Shown piece after piece: positions 10,816 to 12,214 of a stretch of 12,214 bases of DNA. The translations under genes were made by a program, and so were the position numbers. Source of the stretch: JBEIUL01 sp044356865 (GTDB lineage: Bacteria > Planctomycetota > Phycisphaerae > Phycisphaerales > SM1A02); contig JBIKVN010000082.1 of the NCBI GenBank assembly GCA_044356865.1, positions 1 through 12,214 of the forward strand. The letters run 5' to 3'. A model generated the notes under the pieces. That model had not been told where the DNA came from. It was given only the letters and a program-made list of their open reading frames with translations, and searched no databases. How positions within the stretch are numbered: position 1 is the first letter of the stretch; each line of letters opens with the position of its first letter.

Positions 10816-12207
10816 TCAGCGGGTCTTCGCGATCCGCTCGACCTGCTCGAGGTAGGCCTGGATGTTGTCGCGGTACTTGAGCTGCTGGGCCGCCCGCAGG
10901 AGCGGGATCGCCTCGGCGTACTTGCCCTGCTGGACGAGCAGCTGGGCGTGCCGGACCTTGGCGTCGGGCTCGAACTTCTCGAGGCTCGCCGCCCGCTCGT
11001 AGTGGAAGATCGCCCGTTCGGGATCGCCGTTGCGGGCGTGGTACTGACCGAGAAGCAGCAGCGCCTCGCCGTCGAGCGGGTTGAGCGTGACGATCTCGGC
11101 AAGCAGCTTCGCCTCCTCGTCGCTCGCCTGCGTCGCCGCGGCGATGCGGGCCCGCAGCTTGAGGAACTCCGTGCGGCGGGCTTCGCCGAAGCTCCCGCCG
11201 CGACGGCTCTCGACGCCGTCGAGCAGGGTCTTCGCCTCGTCGAGGGCGGCACGCCCGACCAGCACCTGGGCCGCCTTGAGCGGCCGCTCGCCGTCGGCCT
11301 TCGCGTCGAGGTCGAGGGCCTCGAGGTAGCGCCGCGCCGCCGGCTCGTAGAGCTCGTCGTTCACGTAGATGTCGGCGAGCATGTTGAGGCTCTCGGGCGT
11401 CGACTTCCCGAGGCGATCGACGATCTCGTAGTTCTCGGCGGCCCGCATCGGCTGGCCGCTGCCGAGATACGCGTTCGCCTGCAGCAGCCAGAGGTCGGCG
11501 GCGTCGGGGGTCTCGCGCAACAAGGCCCCGGTCAGGGCGATCGCGTCGGCGAACCGCTCCTGCTTGAAGAAGCTGCGGGCGAGGCCCATCCGCCAGTCCT
11601 TGGTGGCCGGATCGAGCAGGATCGCCATGCGATAGGCGCTTTCGGCCGCGAGATGGTTCTCGAGGTTCGAGTATGCGAAGCCGAGCAGTCCGTAGGTCAG
11701 GCCGTCGCCGCCGCCGAGCTCGACCACCTTCGAGAGGGCGGGCGCCGCCTTCGCGAAATCCGCGTTCCGCACATGGATCAGGGCGAGGTTCTTCCACGCC
11801 CGACGGAACTTCGGGAACTTCGCGACCGACGCCTCGTACTCGGTCGCCGCGACCGCGAGGTCGTCGCCCTGGAAGGCGAGGTTCGCAAGCGTGAAATCAA
11901 GGACGGCGCTCGACGCCGGCGTACGGCCTTCGGAGAGCAGCTTCTTCGCCTCGTCCATCTTGTCGCCGCCGATCGCGGCCAGCACCTTCATCATGAGCTT
12001 CCGCTCGTCCTCGGTGACCTTCGGCTCGATGTCGGTCTCGGCGAGGTAACTCTGGGCGAATTGCCGCTCGAACTCGGGCGAGTTCCAGAACTCGAGCTCG
12101 ACCGGGCTGAGGCGGGCGGGCGCCGGCAGCGGCAGGGCCGGCGGCGGCGCGGCCCCGTCCTGGCGGGCGACGACGGCGGAAAGGACGATCGCGAGGAGCG
12201 CGTTCAT
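10816..12207 (-). CDS. Exported tetratricopeptide-repeat protein
   Basis: 463 residues. A short signal peptide (MNALLAIVLSAVVARQ) and a Pro/Ala linker lead to a characteristic LSPVELEFWNSPEFERQFAQSY segment (33-54), then helical TPR units through the rest. Clear ones are about 137-170 (AWKNLALIHVRNADFAKAAPALSKV), 172-204, 239-270 (LWLLQANAYLGSGQPMRAAENY), 273-305, 391-424 (ALLLLGQYHARNGDPERAIFHYERA) and 417-450. TPRs are protein-docking helices, so this is probably a periplasmic scaffold. Related TPR proteins sometimes sit beside TonB/ExbB/ExbD energy-coupling genes; here the upstream gene is outside the window, so that link is only a suggestion. The ATG at 12207 lies 2 nt after a minus-strand TGA (12210-12212) that could be the stop of an upstream gene, consistent with an operon. 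The start is favoured by the signal peptide. Confidence 0.88.
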   Translation of the reverse strand: MNALLAIVLSAVVARQDGAAPPPALPLPAPARLSPVELEFWNSPEFERQFAQSYLAETDIEPKVTEDERKLMMKVLAAIGGDKMDEAKKLLSEGRTPASSAVLDFTLANLAFQGDDLAVAATEYEASVAKFPKFRRAWKNLALIHVRNADFAKAAPALSKVVELGGGDGLTYGLLGFAYSNLENHLAAESAYRMAILLDPATKDWRMGLARSFFKQERFADAIALTGALLRETPDAADLWLLQANAYLGSGQPMRAAENYEIVDRLGKSTPESLNMLADIYVNDELYEPAARRYLEALDLDAKADGERPLKAAQVLVGRAALDEAKTLLDGVESRRGGSFGEARRTEFLKLRARIAAATQASDEEAKLLAEIVTLNPLDGEALLLLGQYHARNGDPERAIFHYERAASLEKFEPDAKVRHAQLLVQQGKYAEAIPLLRAAQQLKYRDNIQAYLEQVERIAKTR

Positions 12208-12214
12208 GGTCAGG

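Overview
The window is uniformly GC-rich, with third codon positions almost all G or C. The C-terminal pair of dockerin-type calcium loops (D-L-N-G-D-G-S-V-G-P-A-D-L pattern), a VPLPA-type C-terminal sorting tail, four tRNA genes without encoded CCA and almost no Shine-Dalgarno sequences suggest a planctomycete, probably of the class Phycisphaerae. The taxonomy is an inference from protein style, not a database match. It looks like an ordinary chromosomal segment. I see no insertion sequence, phage gene, CRISPR array or composition island.

Layout. At 1-1448 (+) lies the 3' three quarters of pyrG (CTP synthase), whose last codons run antisense into a tRNA-Met gene (1394-1468, -). A cardiolipin-synthase-like phospholipase D enzyme (1539-2999, -) diverges from tRNA-Arg(CCT) (3066-3139, +). 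A GT83/ArnT-type membrane glycosyltransferase starts 9 nt after that tRNA (3149-4891, +). An ACCGG tandem repeat then separates it from a 49-codon membrane miniprotein (4929-5078, -), which diverges from trmL (5097-5609, +) across only 18 nt. An SDR oxidoreductase (5594-6352, -) overlaps the end of trmL. A 213-bp gap, the longest without a protein or tRNA gene, holds two overlapping, mutually exclusive hairpins ahead of a VPLPA-tailed secreted protein (6566-7165, +). tRNA-Gly(CCC) and tRNA-Arg(ACG) follow. Next comes a tightly coupled three-gene unit (7492-9307, +): a small membrane protein, a LOG-family nucleotide phosphoribohydrolase, and a membrane-anchored thioredoxin-like protein without its redox cysteines. 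A secreted dockerin-like protein (9361-10800, +) converges on a secreted TPR protein (10816-12207, -).

How they may work together. Themes are nucleotide metabolism (pyrG, LOG), the envelope (cardiolipin synthase, GT83, VPLPA protein, dockerin protein, TPR protein) and tRNA biology (four tRNAs, trmL). The clearest shared regulatory feature is a GC-TATNNT box 11-17 nt upstream of all four tRNA genes and 10 nt upstream of the dockerin gene. Two arginine tRNA genes appear to head protein-coding transcription units. Several protein genes have a -10-like hexamer so close to the start codon that leaderless mRNAs are plausible.

I did not find a clear new defence or biosynthetic system. The best leads are the miniprotein/trmL symmetric promoter, the switch-like hairpins before the VPLPA gene, the 12-bp inverted repeat that buries a start codon before the LOG operon, and the redox-dead thioredoxin domain.
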